Both the position numbers and the translations under genes were made by a program. Shown in pieces: positions 23,150 to 36,497 of a DNA stretch of 64,000 bases. The stretch is taken from NCBI RefSeq assembly GCF_026230105.1, contig NC_079478.1, positions 1,999,653 to 2,063,652 on the forward strand, written 5' to 3'. Positions within the stretch are counted from its first letter, which is position 1; the number at the start of each line of letters is the position of its first letter. This stretch comes from Diorhabda sublineata. Taxonomy: Eukaryota; Arthropoda; Insecta; Coleoptera; Chrysomelidae. The notes beneath the pieces are model-generated. The model saw nothing but the letters and a program-made list of their open reading frames with translations, made no database searches and was not told where the DNA came from.

Positions 23150-24705
23150 TTATTCACGCTAGACCCCCAGAAAGCTCTAGAAAAAAAAAACAAAAAGAAA
23201 AAGCTTCGTGCGTGCTTTAAACATACAAAAAGTACGGGTATTAACGTCAAAACACGCAATAAATCCATATTATAGGATGATACAAAGATTCAAAGTAGCA
23301 ACAAATCCAATAAAAAGCATACGAGACAGTCCTCACACAAAAGAACACACAAAGCCCTCGAAAATCCCGACACGTAAGATCTTGGGTGGTAGTGAATACC
23401 GATGTACTGTTTTCTACTTAGCCTGCTGCGTGCTCATTGAATATCATTTAAATTATTTAAAATTTTAGATGATAACTATGATTGATGTAAGTAAAATTTT
23501 CGTTTATGGTCACAAAATACTGATAAAAACAGAAATAGGATCTAGAATTATGGAGCTTAACAATAATACAGTATATGAAGAAAAGTTGGGCGAAACGGGA
23601 TCCTTGAAAATAAAATTGTATGATTCTAAAAAATTTGATATATGTTTGTAGTTTTATTAGTTGGTTATGCCCCAAAGAATTGTAGATGTGCTGTGGTGAA
23701 TCTGGACAATCGTTTGATTTGAATATATACATTTGTTGTAGGTAAATGTTTCTACGAGGGTTGTCTGGAAGTTTATACATTTGCTCCACCCTTTTACACA
23801 CTTTCAAATAATAGTTATCGTCTTTTTTTTCAAAATAGTTATTATCTCTTAAAAATGCATCTCTTGGAAGTAAAAATTTAATGTTAGGAATTAGATAGAA
23901 TCATTTGAGGTTAGAATTGGTGAAATTCGAATCGCAACTCTTGAATTTTAGCCATAGCAAAATGTGAAAAAGTGTTTTGTCCTTATGATTCACTCGATCG
24001 TCATACAGAAATTGAAGGTCCAACTTATAATGATGATTTCTGTCATCTTCAGAATGAGATCAGAAACTTTCCAGATAACTCTCGTAAGTGTTCATTTCCT
24101 AGTCATCTTATAAATATTATTTTTCACAATAAATGCATTTTCTTCACTACTATGCACATTTTCATCGTCGTATTCTTTCTCTTTTATTTACTTTCTTCTA
24201 GATCTTGTTAGAATGAAGTTAATATGGATTTTGGACTTCTTAGGTTTTAGTGCTGTTTCAGAAATCGTTTTTGCCAATCTAGACCCACAATATTGTTTTA
24301 TATTTTATTTTGATGAACAAGTTGGTTAGCGAAATGACACAAATATTTTGTAGTGAGACCAAATATAAGCTTTTCAATTGATTTATTATATTTTACAAGT
24401 TCTTCCTCTTGATCTTCAGCAAAAGTTTTGTCTTCAAATTCCCCCTGTCTGTAACATTTGATGCTAGTTTTTTACCAAAGATTTATTTTTAATTCTGAGT
24501 ATAACTTGTTGAATTGTACAGCATTTCAGAATCATTATCCAATTATGTTAAGGAGTAAGATCGTCCGCTCTTCCCCAGCAATGTCTATCCATTTATGATT
24601 CAGAGTACTTAACAGAAAAAAACAGTCTGAATTCTCGTATTCTAACCTAACTATAAAGTTAATGTTTTCGGATGAATTTCGAGTGTAATCAACAGTCCAT
24701 CTACC
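23150..24705. other. no recognised gene
   Basis: Open frames of 60-116 codons on both strands (for example 23208-23468 plus and 23457-23807 minus) show no domain. They overlap each other antisense, and I treat them as chance frames. Confidence 0.45.
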
Positions 24706-24709
24706 AAAT

Positions 24710-24840
24710 TCCATGATTCCCAAAGTGTTTATGTAGACCACGGGGTCCACAGGAAACTCGAAGTAGGTCTACGTTGGAGGTGACAAAAAATACAGGTCCA
24801 CAATCGTAAGCAGGGGTCCATGGAAATTTATTTGGTTTCG
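24710..24840. mobile_element. possible hAT-type transposon end
   Basis: ttcccaaagtgtttatgtag followed by several ggtcca/ggtcta words (ggggtccacagg, caggggtccatgg) resembles the 'cagtg-ttcccaaa...ggtcc' terminal region common in hAT elements. No second end or transposase was found, so the call is tentative. Confidence 0.3.
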
Positions 24841-26560
24841 AAAGTGAAGTTCTTGAAGAAGTTCTTCAAGTAATGTAGGCAGATAATATTTTGAGAAGCT
24901 CATTGACTGTAAAAAACTTGAATATTCAAAGCTTGTTCAGACTTGCAAATTAATATAAATTTTTTACCAATATAATTACGAATGTCTAGAATATAAGTGA
25001 AGAATTTGTTTCCACACTATCGAAAAGACAACCAAATTGAATCGTTTTTCGTTGTAGATTTTTTGTAAAAGTTATATTACGTTTATAAGTGTTTAATTTT
25101 GATAATATTACTTTTATAACAATAATAATTAATAGTTTAATGATTTATATATTTGAATAAATACCTACAACACAAGAAAATACTCTACATTACTTTTCAC
25201 TGGAAGTTTTCTGAATAAAATTTATGAGAATCGATTGGTTTTGTGTTGTGAGTCACTGTAAATTTCAACTCCCAACACAATCGATTGAAATTTGCTTAGT
25301 TGATTTTATTATTAAAGAATTAACCCTGTAAAGCAATTAATTCTTATCTTTTTTTTTTCGAAAACTGTTCATTTATTGTTGAAACTCAGCCACAACGCAA
25401 GCTTCCATAGATAGATCTAAGTTTCACGTTTTTTCGAGATTTGAAGATTAGTAGTGATGCCCACCAGATTCAGGAAAATCTGGAAAGTGGTCTATGAAAC
25501 AAAAACGATGTTAACCAATGCCTTAATCGAATGATAATTTACGATACTTTGGAGAACAGGTTCTGAGGACGTTTCAAGAAACACAAAAAAGGTAAAGAAC
25601 AAAAAGGGAGGATACATGATTTGATTCTTGTTTATGAGAAGATAAAACGTTACGTAGTAAGTCTAATGATGTCTGGCTCAGCTCCTAATTCTCATATTAT
25701 AAAATAACAGCTAACTTTGAGTCTCATTCTCAAAATAAACTTTGTAGTTTCTGGACCTTGAATTATTTGATTTTTTTATTCAAATATTTGTCTAAGTGAG
25801 TTCATTGGAATCCTTTAGTTTCACAGGATTGGAGTTACAGTATTTTTTTAAGAAATAATAGTTTAAGAAATAATAGATGTAAAATGGATGGAGGGATATA
25901 GTTTTTTCTTTGAAAAATGTGCAAGAAATCTACAATAACGACTTCGATGGAAAATTTTTAATCCAATTTTTCTCGTATTTATAAAAACTTCAACTATAAA
26001 AGACATCTGAAGAATATTGTCCTTTTTTTATACAAAAAGTTCTTTCCGACAGTCTAATTGATCCTTTTGAAAATTGATACCTGCAGATCCAATCTAATAC
26101 TTTTTTCCTTACTTCGACGCTTTTCACTCGGTGCAGCAGTAACGAGCATTTTTTTTTTTTTTTTCATTCTCCCTTCTACTTCAGATTCCCAGATATCTAC
26201 CGGGAACTGTAGAAACAAAACTAAAAAAGTCTTTACAAATCTTTTTGCCTAAACTAAAATACAAAAGGACGAATAGACTTTTAAAAGATTAAAGATTGTG
26301 ATTAAATGTAAACATAACCGGAGATAAGTGATTTTTTTAAGGATATTCATGGCAATAATGCAATTAAATTAAATTTAAATTATACTTACTTTGAAACGGA
26401 TACATTTTAAATTATTGGATATAAAACGTGAGCTGCAGGCACTAAATTTGTCAATCTACCATTTAGTAGAAAGGAATTAATATGAAGTGCTGTTCGATAA
26501 TTATCTTTTTTTTTTGTTAATATTGTATTATTTAATAGAATGTTGTGAATACAATTGTAG
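24841..26560. other. no recognised feature
   Basis: AT-rich. A 20-base poly-T occurs near 26150. Nothing else is supported. Confidence 0.5.
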
Positions 26561-26561
26561 A

Positions 26562-26640
26562 GTTGTTCGTGTATTTTCGCTTTTATAGATCTTAGTAAAG
26601 CTTTTAACACAGTCGATCATTCTCTCTTGCTTAAAACGAA
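26562..26640 (+). pseudogene. LINE reverse transcriptase A-motif fragment
   Basis: The plus strand reads FIDLSKAFNTVDHSLLLK, the reverse transcriptase A motif (F-x-D-L-S-K-AFD-TVDH-x-LL) of insect LINEs, including the catalytic Asp. It is flanked by unrelated or unrecognisable sequence. The overlapping minus-strand frames are shadows. Confidence 0.75.
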
Positions 26641-29070
26641 TGAGATAAAAGGAAATTGCTCACGACTTTTATAGTCGTCACAGTAAAAAAGAAATAAAGT
26701 AGAATGAGAAGCAGAAACTTAACAACATCTAAAATAAATGAATGTTGAAACAGACTCAACACTTGTAAAATAACCGTTCGACTATAAGCTCTTATCTTTT
26801 GAGAAAACTCTGAGCTTTCCGGCTTCTGACAGTGCTCCATATAATGTAATAGTTTTTTTAAATAATGAAAGTGAAATTGGTACACCAAATATTAAATACT
26901 TAATTACTAATTTCAAATATTAACGTCTTCGTTGGTTTGTTATTTTGACATCAAAAAGCAAATTCCATTTGCTTCAAAATGGGAATCCAAAAACTCAGCT
27001 TTCCTCGTAAGCAAATTCGATCTATTACGTCTTTTAGCAGAATTATTCATGCAAATACTATTTTCAAATAATAGCACATGAAAAATGATTCATTATCATA
27101 ACTACTACAAAAGCAAACTTCTTAAAGAGTGTGGGTATTTTTTTTTCATTTCGGAGCATAGTAAATGGATAAATAACAAAATAAATTTTACGACAAAGAT
27201 AATTTTTTTATGTAGATTTGTGTAATCAACCTATAAATCTCCCATATTCTTAGAAGCCCTACAATTAATTAAGGCATCCAATTTACAGAAATTGAACTAC
27301 TACTAAATAAGAAGGTTGTCCAAACATTATCCGATCTAACAAGTCATATTTTTAAACATCTCTCTCCTTCTAGTGGAACTTTGAGGCTAGAAAGCAATAA
27401 AAAATCGCTGGAAATCAGATCTGGCTAATGTATCGGATGTTCAACCAAATCGTAGTGCAATTCATTTATTTTACCAATAGCGATAACCAAATTCATTCGC
27501 TTTTTTATCAATTCTTTCCTTTACTTTCTCAAGCAACATTGCCTTATACTACTATGCCGATGGCCTCTTCTGTTTCAGAAACCTTAACACGAAGGTACTG
27601 AAATATTTAGAGGTATTTGATTTATTGTTAAAATAGAAATATTAACTAAGTTTGTTTGTTACGTTTTCAAGCGAAAACTACTTAATCGATCATCATGAAA
27701 CTTTGTACACATATTCTTGGAGATATAAAACATATTTTAGTCAAAAATCGCAGAATCTAGCTTCTTCAATGCCATGTAGCATTCCAATAATGGAGTTCCA
27801 ACCCCGTAATACCGTTTCCACTACAGTTTCAGCTGTTTGGATTTTTTTTAATTATTGTTATTCGAATTTTTGAGGTTAGGTGTCATTTCTGCGGTTACAT
27901 GCTATTCATTATTTTAGATCTTACTCTTTGGTTTTAATTCTTATTCTCTTCTTCTTTAAAAATGCCTCTTCGGTTCAGGCAAAGATGAGAAGACAACAGC
28001 AAGCAGAGCGACAAAGTGTTTTGAGACTAAACTGCTCTTCAGGTACGAGTTCGTTCAAAAAGACAAGATAGGCTGCATGCAGCTAGAAGAATTCATAATG
28101 CAGAAATGCAGACCATCGAAATTTCATGCGTAAGGATATTTAATGGTACTAGGTATCTCAATAAGATCCTTTAATTTAATATCATAATCGTCCTTTGATT
28201 GTTATTGGCTAAATGACTAAAAAATGTCACTATTGCGATACTTTCAAATAAAAAGATGATGGAATGCGCTCTTCCAGTGGTAAAGTTTCACTTTCATTAC
28301 TTAGTGAACCAGAAGAATCTTTTAAAACTTAATTGTTAAGTTTTAGAGATGAGTCAAAGTAATTTTTAAGCAAACTAAGAAATTATAACTCTTGCTTTCA
28401 ATAATATTGATTCATTTCTACTGTAATGATCTCTGATACTTATTTAATGGCTTCAATGCCAGCGAAGCCGCGGGTAAAAACTACTTTTCCCGCATTTTCT
28501 TCACATTTTGTTGAAATCAAGTTACAATACGGGTAAATTTTGCAATTTCTTGGTGGCCGACTATATTTTTGTTTTGTACCAACAGCTGTTGAGCATATTC
28601 AGTCACTGGCAAGTATTATTTTAACTGACCGAACTCCCCATGCCTTGCCATATGCTGTACTGGTAACAGTGGTAACTCTTATGGTTGTATTCACTTTCTA
28701 TTTTTAATTATTTTCTGTTACAAAATATTTACTTATTATTCATTAAATTTTCATGAATTTCTAAATATATTTTATCACAAACTGTTACTTTGTGCAATTG
28801 TGCAACTACACCGAATAGTTTATTTATTGTGGAATGCATCAAGAAATGCAAAAGGATTGTAGTACCCAAAAAAGGTACATGAAGAAGAACTATTAATGAA
28901 AGGAATTTTCTCGAAAGATCGAAAAATACATTAAGAGATAGCGAAGAAAGTAAAAGAGGCAAAGAGGTAAGAACAAAATAGTTGAAAGATAGAAACAACA
29001 AGACATAGAGGAAAAGAAGAGACCCAGGAATACTTGACTAGAACAAATAGTATAGGAAGGAAGATAAATA
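26641..29070. other. no recognised gene
   Basis: Nothing certain. At about 27975-28130 the plus strand has short basic, Gln/Arg-rich segments (MRRQQQAERQ, RSKRQDRLHAARRIHN). At 28990-29030 there is a weak LINE-tail-like RPRNT string. Neither is strong enough to call. Confidence 0.4.
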
Positions 29071-29090
29071 TACGACATATGAATAAAATA

Positions 29091-30059
29091 TGTCGTGTGA
29101 TTGACACACAATTGGCACTGCCACGTTTATCAAGTATCAACTCAAAACACTATGTGTAAAAAAATACTGCAAAAGCTCAGCATTGGCTTCAAAAATGTTA
29201 TCCGGACTGTGATATATCGGAAAGAATCATCTATGATTTGTTTGCTGACTTCAAACATGGTCATAAAGACACCGATGATGGTGAACGTTCTGGTCAGGTG
29301 GTTACTCCAGAAAACATCAAAAAAATCCACAAATTGGTTATATCTAATCGTAAATTGAAATTGGGTGAGATAGCTGATGCCATGAATATATCAGCAGGTA
29401 ATGTGTTTACAATTATACATATATTTGACCGCGTTTAATCATAGTCGGTCAAAAAAACAACGTGTTGATGAATCAGAGCAGTGTTTGACCATGTTTAAAA
29501 GTAATAAATAAGATTTTTTGCGTCGATATGTGATAATGATGGACCATGGATCCAGCACTTCACTATGGAATCAAAACGATCATCATCTGAGTGGACTGCA
29601 GCCGGTGAATCACGTCCGAAGTGTCCAAAGACACAAAAGTCAACCAGGAAAGTTCCAGTATTTTGGGATGCACAAGGAATGTTTTTCATCGACTATCTCG
29701 AAGAAGACAATCAATAGCAAATACTACATAGAGCTGTTGACTCGATTAAATGCAAAAATTAAGGAAAACGTCAAATAAGTCAAAGAAGAAACAAATACAA
29801 TGCACCGATTCACATGTCGATGGCAACGATGGTTGAATCGAGCGAATTATACTTCGAATTGCTTCCTCATCCATCGTATAGTCCAGATCTGATCCCAAGT
29901 GACTACGGACTATTCGCCGGAGAGAAATTCAGCTCAAGTGAAGAAGCAATTGCTGAAACTGAGACCTATTTTGAGTCAAAAGATAAATTCTTCTACAAGC
30001 ACGGCATCGAGAAACTAGAAAGAGACATTAACGTATTTTTCTTAGTTAGTCACACGACA
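29091..30059 (+). mobile_element. near full-length mariner transposon with terminal repeats
   Basis: The 5' end tgtcgtgtgattgac (29091-29105) and the 3' end gttagtcacacgaca (30045-30059) are inverted repeats with two mismatches in 15. A TA duplication flanks them (29089-29090 and 30060-30061), as expected for Tc1/mariner insertion. Length is 969 bp. Just outside the 5' end, acgacatat (29073-29081) forms a short palindrome with the terminus, perhaps from an abortive or nested event. Confidence 0.85.
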
Positions 30060-30064
30060 TATTG
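29170..30064 (+). pseudogene. mariner transposase (DD34D type), inactivated
   Basis: Segments in order are: IYDLFADFKHGHKDTDDGER, then TPENIKKIHKLVISNRKLKL and ADAMNISAGNV (N-terminal helix-turn-helix region); then PWIQHFTMESK near the first catalytic Asp; then VFWDAQGMFFIDYLEED; then NAPIHMSMATMV and HPSYSPDLIPSDYGLF. The spacing between the second and third catalytic positions is 34 residues (DD34D). The second catalytic Asp is replaced by Tyr (YNAPIH for DNAPAH), and several stops and frameshifts interrupt the gene. The final frame runs through the 3' terminal repeat to a stop at 30062-30064. It should not encode active enzyme. Confidence 0.85.
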
Positions 30065-30065
30065 A

Positions 30066-33000
30066 GGGATGTTATACTAAAGGATTGGAAAGTGTGGAAA
30101 ATGAATAAAAGAAGAGTGAAAACCGAAACTCAAATATTACAACGGGTATAAAGAATTCTAGAGAATGAGAATGCTTTGAAAAAAATTCACTTCTTCCACT
30201 TATTTATAAAGTAATAAGCCTCATACCCCTATACCATCTACGCTCGTGATCTCATCTCCTTATTGTATAACTACCAATAAAATGGTAAAGGAATCAGAAT
30301 AAAAAAGAATAATTGTGCATTCATTTGAAATAAATGTTTGATGTTATCGCTAACAAAGTAGCAATTTTATAAAACTTTAGATCATATTACAGGACTATTG
30401 TAAAGTTTGAAGGGCGTTTCTACATCTGTCGTCAAGATCACAATAAGCTCTTTTGATGGCCGGTGGAGATTCGCGATCGTTTCAGAGTGATATGTGATTT
30501 GAATCAAAGGAGATTGATATGAACGCGATTACCGATATGTGATACTTAATTTTCTATGTATATAAATTGATATGATATGGGAATTGACAGGAAATAAATT
30601 AGAACTCTTAGGGGTTGATTCTATTACATCTTATTTTCTTTTAGTTTGATAATATAGATTGATCGAAAAATGCAACATTTCATTCGATATTAGGTGGTAT
30701 AAACTGAACTAATGCATTTAAACTACGAAAATAAATACTTAATTTTTATCGTTTATAGTTCTTTCCTATTTTTCGATTTCTATCCAATTTCAACTCCTAT
30801 CCACATTACTTTGGTAATCCTCTAAAATTGGGTCTTCATAGTTTTGTTCACATATTTCAGAAAATTATATTAAAAACGCTTTCTTCGGATATTTTGTTGA
30901 AAATAAAATGGATTTCGGAAGAATTTTATAAACACTAGCTAAAGTTTTCGAAAAATTTTGCCCGGAAGTATGAAGATGCCATAGGACACGACAATAATAA
31001 CAAACTTTATAATTTCTATTTGAAAATATTTGTGAGTCGTGATTTCGCATCTTTAAAAGCCTATAACTCAAAAACGAGAGGTCGTAGGAAGATTTTTTTT
31101 ATTTCACAGATTCATTTTTAGTAGTTAGTTCTTATGTCCATATCGAACTCTTTTCTTCTACCTATTTATAACCCAATAAAAATGTACAATTTTTAAAAAT
31201 CTTGACTTTTCGATTCCTACCAGCTTTTCGAATCATCAAACGATGCCTTAGATTTGATATTTCAATATATGAATCAAAAAGTTTCAGCATCTTTTATCCC
31301 AAATACAAAAAGATACAACATCAACATGAGTAACGCCACAGCTGCCACAACATTTGTAAATGCTACTGATAGTTCTCAGGCTCAAGATCCGCTCAATTTG
31401 TTCTCTCTATCTCCCATCGATAAGGAAGACCAACAACAATAGACAATGACATGGTAAGGAAAGAAGCGAAAGCAAATCCATGTCAGACAAAAGAGAAGAT
31501 CTCACACATCTCAACCGCGGTCGACGGTTCAGTAGATTGGAGTAATGAGTAGATCAGGTATTAGGGTTCCTCTTAATCCATAAGAAAAGAGAAAAGTCAA
31601 TCGATCCATCACATGTTATGTACTGCTTCAACAGAACTATGCTATGGACGTTTGACCACTAGATAAAATGGATCCTGTACGATCATCCAAAAGGCAGTAG
31701 CTCTCTCAGAATGAGTCGAAGAACTACAAAGCTAACTTTACATACCAAAAAGGTGCTGGTGTAGAATATTTTGAAGTACTGAAACCTTAACAAACTATTA
31801 GTGCAAATATTTATTATAAACAAGTGGATAGATTAAACCAATCTAATTCCAAAGATTGGAAACAGAAAAGGATTTTACTTCAATACGACTTTGCATGACC
31901 AAACCGTAAACAGGTTCTAGATATTACTTCAATCACTACATTTGATCCACGGATTCTATCTTCTACCATATTTTTTTAGTGACTAAAACTTTGTTTGTCT
32001 CGTTATATTGATCTTTATCGGTCCGGAAATTCACATAAAGTGGAAGGTTGTTAATGAAAAATTATGGATTACAAATAAATATTTGTTTGAATTTTCTGTC
32101 CCAGTTTAAATTATATTTAAGTTCAATCTATAAAAAAAAAATAATAGAAAACGGTTTGTTTTACAACGACTCTTATTCATAATTACATTTACCATATTTG
32201 ATAAAACTTATTTGATAAGCATTTCATTGAAATATTTTTATCAAACAACTGTCCGCCAATGGTTGATCGATCGGCCGCAGAATAGGTTCTCGCAGCATCC
32301 CGCTGCGAACCAACTTACAAGAACCATCATGCGGCGTCCACAGAAATTAGTTAGCGGAGATAATTCCGTCAGAATCCATTTTACCTTCTATGTTATTGAT
32401 GCGGATTGAATGATTCTTCAGATTTTAACACTCGATAACAACTTAAATAGTTTGGTATATGAACAACATACCAGGTGGTCCTTTTATAAAGAATAAATCT
32501 ATTTGCAATAGAGTTTATCAACTATAATGTTTATTAAACTTGTTTCCAGCTTTATTATTGCGTATTACGACTTGTTCTCATCTCATTTAGATTTTTGGTT
32601 ATGTGGAACTCTTCTACATTCCAACCTTCATTTCACAACGATTTGTAATATGCTTCTCTCTTATAATCTAGCCCAGGTATCTAAAGTAGTTCTCTTTTTG
32701 CTCTGCCTATTCTGGTTATTACTTCATCATTTGTAATAGAAAAAATCTTCAGTTTCCAGAATCTAAATATTTGATTTTGTGTATTCAGTGACTCTGATAA
32801 CTCCACTAAATACCAGTGATTCTACGAAGTTAACTTGAATGAGACCACCCTATAACAAATGAACTCGGACGTCTGATGGATGACTATAAACAAATTTGTT
32901 TTTAATTGAATTATATTTTGAGTGGTGGTACTATTCACAAAGACTTTTTCACTCCTTTCAATTTTAATAAACTTAAAATGTTTTAGATGATATATTGTAA

Positions 33001-33875
33001 ATGTAAGATGTAAGATTGACAGTAAATAAATGTCAGTTAATACTTTATTACTATTTTGTTGATACAATCAATGATTTGATGGAATGAAACAGTTGTTATA
33101 ATGAATTGCTCAAATCACTTCTACAACATACTTGATTAACTAACTAGCTGGTTTACGGGTTTATTTGTCTATGAGAGAGAATTTTTATCATGATATTGAC
33201 AATACCAACTTTCTTTTGGAAATCAGCTAAAGAGAAATGATAATTTTGATTGGTTGGATTAGATGATATTGTGTAAAGACATAATAGATAGTTTACTCCC
33301 TCTATCCATGACAGATTTATTGGGATGTCCCGTATCCGACCTCCTTCAATATCATATTCCGATTCTAGCTTCTCTGTAAACAGCCTAATTAACTTGATCC
33401 CGCATAATTTTTCACAATAGCACCAATTATCCCATCCTTTAAGCTACATATACTACTATATCTGACTAGGTTCATTTTCTCCAGGTGTGTTTGCCCTGTA
33501 GGTTGAAATATTAGAACTAGTGTAAACTTGGACAACTTTGCTTTTAACTTGGTGACTTATGTTGACCAAATTTGACACCTTTATACAATTCTTGATATAT
33601 GCTATTAGGAGGTTAGCTACAATGCTACAAAATGGATCTAGGTATATCATAGCAAGTAGTTACTTTCTTCATTCCTCAGGCGGCCTTCTTGGTTATGCGT
33701 TGGATAGGTACATCTCTTCTAAGGTATGAGCTGATTGCCTTTTGAGTCGCTTGTCTGACCAAAGAAATTAATAAATATTCAAATCGGACTATACCAGTAA
33801 TTTAAGCCAAATTGAGATTCAATTATTATTATAAAAAGGCTGCGAACGAATATTGATTGTAGCCCCAATTGTGTA
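30066..33875. other. gene-less stretch
   Basis: About 3.8 kb without a recognised gene. Short frames (for example 31254-31442 and 32212-32409, plus) have no motif. No repeats or RNA genes were noticed. Confidence 0.5.
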
Positions 33876-33879
33876 GGAG

Positions 33880-34260
33880 ACAATAATGGATAAGATCAAT
33901 ACAATTTTGCATGCGTTGGAACCAATCGTTATTGAGATACCTCTAAAAAATGTGATTTGGACTCATCAATCGCTTCTTCAGGTGTAGACAAACGTTGACC
34001 TCGTTGTTTATTTTTGATCTGCTTTATAACAATAAATCATTGAGTGACAAAGAAGGACTGTACAGCAGATGACCCATCAATTCGATGTTTTGACTGTTCA
34101 AAAACGTTTTTGAGATGTCGTAGCGGAAAATGATTCATCTTCTGTGAATGGTTTCCCTGATTTTTTTGATTTTTTGACAGCCAAATGTTCATGCAATATT
34201 GAATGTATGAGAGTAGAACTAATGCTCAATCTCACGGTACGTCACTTGACGATCTGTAAC
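33880..34260 (-). pseudogene. mori-type mariner transposase, internally deleted
   Basis: The minus strand starts with TDRQVTYREIE and LHEHLAVKK, jumps to QNIELMGHLLYSPSLSLND, then reads RGQRLSTPEEAIDESKSHFL, and ends WFQRMQNCIDL. These match, in order, the N-terminal helix region and the C-terminal third of the mori (Bmmar-like) mariner subfamily. The middle, with the first two catalytic aspartates, is deleted. Frameshifts and a stop after LEVSQ break the rest. No terminal repeats were recognised. This lineage is distinct from the other mariners in the window. Confidence 0.85.
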
Positions 34261-34476
34261 TTCACTTACGTCAAAAGTCTAGATGATTGTTTAAAGTATT
34301 TATAAACAAATAGCATGATATATTGAATCACTTAAATATGGATTAAACTAAAATGTCAATTCAATAGTCACTCAATCAACCCAGCAATAAAAAAATCTGT
34401 GTAGATAATTGACAATATTTGTGATTTGGCTGGAATTTCTGAAAGCATCGATGATATTTATACTGAAGACTATACT

Positions 34477-34520
34477 GTCTTGCGCTCATTTCGATAACCT
34501 GATTATCATCTTCAGAGACT
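34477..34520 (-). ncRNA. hammerhead-like motif, copy 3 (degenerate)
   Basis: The minus strand has GTCT, CTGAAGA, the stem II GATAA/TTATC, GAAA and then TGAGCGCAAGAC. Stem I (GTCT/AGAC) is perfect, but the ACGCGCGT stem III and the GUC cleavage triplet have mutated, so this copy should be inactive. The following 60 bp resemble the flank of copy 2. Confidence 0.4.
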
Positions 34521-34589
34521 ATTCAGAAACACTGTGAATGTTGGTGTAGTGCTAGCAGTAAACAGTAATATTTGAATCAGTTGTTACAC

Positions 34590-35645
34590 ATATTTCCAAA
34601 TATTTAAATTTTCTCAGTACATATTTCAAAAATTGGGTTCTTTTCGTCTCAATTTACATTCTGGTATGTAATATTTTGAACAATTATTACAGAAAAATGG
34701 GTGTAACCGAGCGGATAAAATACTATAATGGGGAATAATGGGGAGAAAACTGGTTTTGAGATGTGCATCAGTTGCAGTTTGCCGTTGGGATGGGCTGAGT
34801 TAATACCAGATTGAATTTTTTGATACCTACACTGAAAAAATTGGGAACAATAAAATCGTGCACAAACACGAACAGATATGAGAAAGGAATAAAGTAGATT
34901 ATTCACAACAGATAACATTAACAAACAAAATATTATTTAATATGATTTTTTTATACAAAATGTAATGACGTTTGGAATTGGAATTGGACTTTTCAAAGTA
35001 TGTCAGTTTCTCTCAAAAAGTTTAGAAAAGATGTTTAAATTGAAGTAATAATAAATTATCGTGTGTTCGATATTTAAAAAGAGGCAAGCAGAATGAAATT
35101 TTGAAGAGAAATTAGAAAATATATTCGTAAATGACACACCTGTACATTACGACCCTTTGTAACCAATGTTATTGTCATTTTTAATTCGAAAAGGGGGCGA
35201 GTAGCATTTCATTGTTGCGTGTTTATGCCTGAAATAACAAATTGTTGAGGTGAAATAGGTACTGATCCCAAATAAATACTCTTTTGGTGATATGAATTTT
35301 TAATTGAATAGATTTTGTTTATTTTTCGCCAGCAAAAAGGTGTACCCTATTTTTTCTATTACCGGGATGCCAAGTGATAACTTTTAGCTTAGGAAACCAG
35401 ATGGGTTATTGAACAATTGATTCGAGAAAAAACGAAAATAGGAGGGCTGAAGTTTTATTCATTTTTTGAAATATTAAACATTATAAGTTTTATATTATTC
35501 ATTCAAAATTCACATATTATCACAATTTGATTGTAACGTATAGAGGTTGAGAATGAAAAAAGAAGTATGAATATTCGATAACGTTATGTATTGGAATAAA
35601 TTTGAGCCCGTCATTTGTCATTCTGCTACTATTTTTTATTTAGTT
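34590..35645. other. no recognised feature
   Basis: AT-rich. The 91-codon minus-strand frame (34649-34924) has no motif. Confidence 0.5.
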
Positions 35646-35648
35646 GTA

Positions 35649-36497
35649 CAGTAGAACCTCGTTAAGATAAAGACCAAGGGTAACGTCAAATAATTTGAGG
35701 TATAGAGACTTTTACTTACCAAGTATTTGAGTTAAAGAGTTCTTTTTGGGGTTTATGTTTTTACTTTTTACAGAGGTTCGATTATGAGCATTGCTTAAAT
35801 TTTTCTGTACCTGTAGAATTTGTACAAAGCAGTCGTTAGTCTTATCCTGCTGTGTGTTAATCCATGAAATATTAATATTTTGCTAGGAAGACATTTGAAA
35901 AAGAGAGTCCCCCATCATTGGGGTCGTATCCATTCAAAGAACTCTCCAATTGGCTTCTCCATTATGTGCAAACTTCTTCGCTTACGCTTATACTCTCACC
36001 GCAACCTCTTTTGGAGGCTAGATCATGTCGTTTTTTCAAATTTTTCAACCAACCATTGCTAGTTTTTAAATTATGACTTTAACTCTTTCCTTTAGTACGG
36101 GACTCCTAATACTGATGGTATTATTTCATCACTGTTCCAACCATGTAAACGAACATTGTTCTAAATTGGGGAATCCAGCAATTCTTTGTCTTTTCCATAG
36201 AAGAGTTTCTCCCTATTCTTACTGCTTTCATTATTTTTAATATGATGTATAATGTATTTTAGTGTTTTCAGTTGGACTTTAGTCTATTATTCACATTTGA
36301 GACCATTTGGTAAACACGTGTAAGTAATAGACACTAACAATAGTCCACAAGAAACCTTTTTTGTTTGCTTATTCATTCAAAATCACTCAAGTTGCAAAGG
36401 TCGACGTCGTTAAAACCCAAATTATTCGTTATAGAAGGTTTGTATTTTAAGTAAAGGAGGTTATTACGTTATCGATGTTCAAGTTGAGGTTCTACTG
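35649..36497. mobile_element. terminal-inverted-repeat DNA element, 849 bp
   Basis: It begins cagtagaacctcgttaag and ends gaggttctactg, a perfect 12-bp terminal inverted repeat, with TA immediately before the left end. The terminus cagtagaacctcg is typical of pogo/Tigger-like elements. An internal cagaggttcgattatgag (about 35772) resembles a second terminus. Inside there is only a 60-codon frame with no transposase motif, so this looks like a non-autonomous copy. The right-hand TA is not conserved (TG follows). Confidence 0.6.

Noticed and set aside
27975..28130. Helitron or other transposon N-terminal basic region
   Set aside because: Short Gln/Arg-rich strings in shifting frames without a diagnostic motif.
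28990..29035. LINE tail (RPRNT-like string)
   Set aside because: Only a few residues match; no supporting motif nearby.
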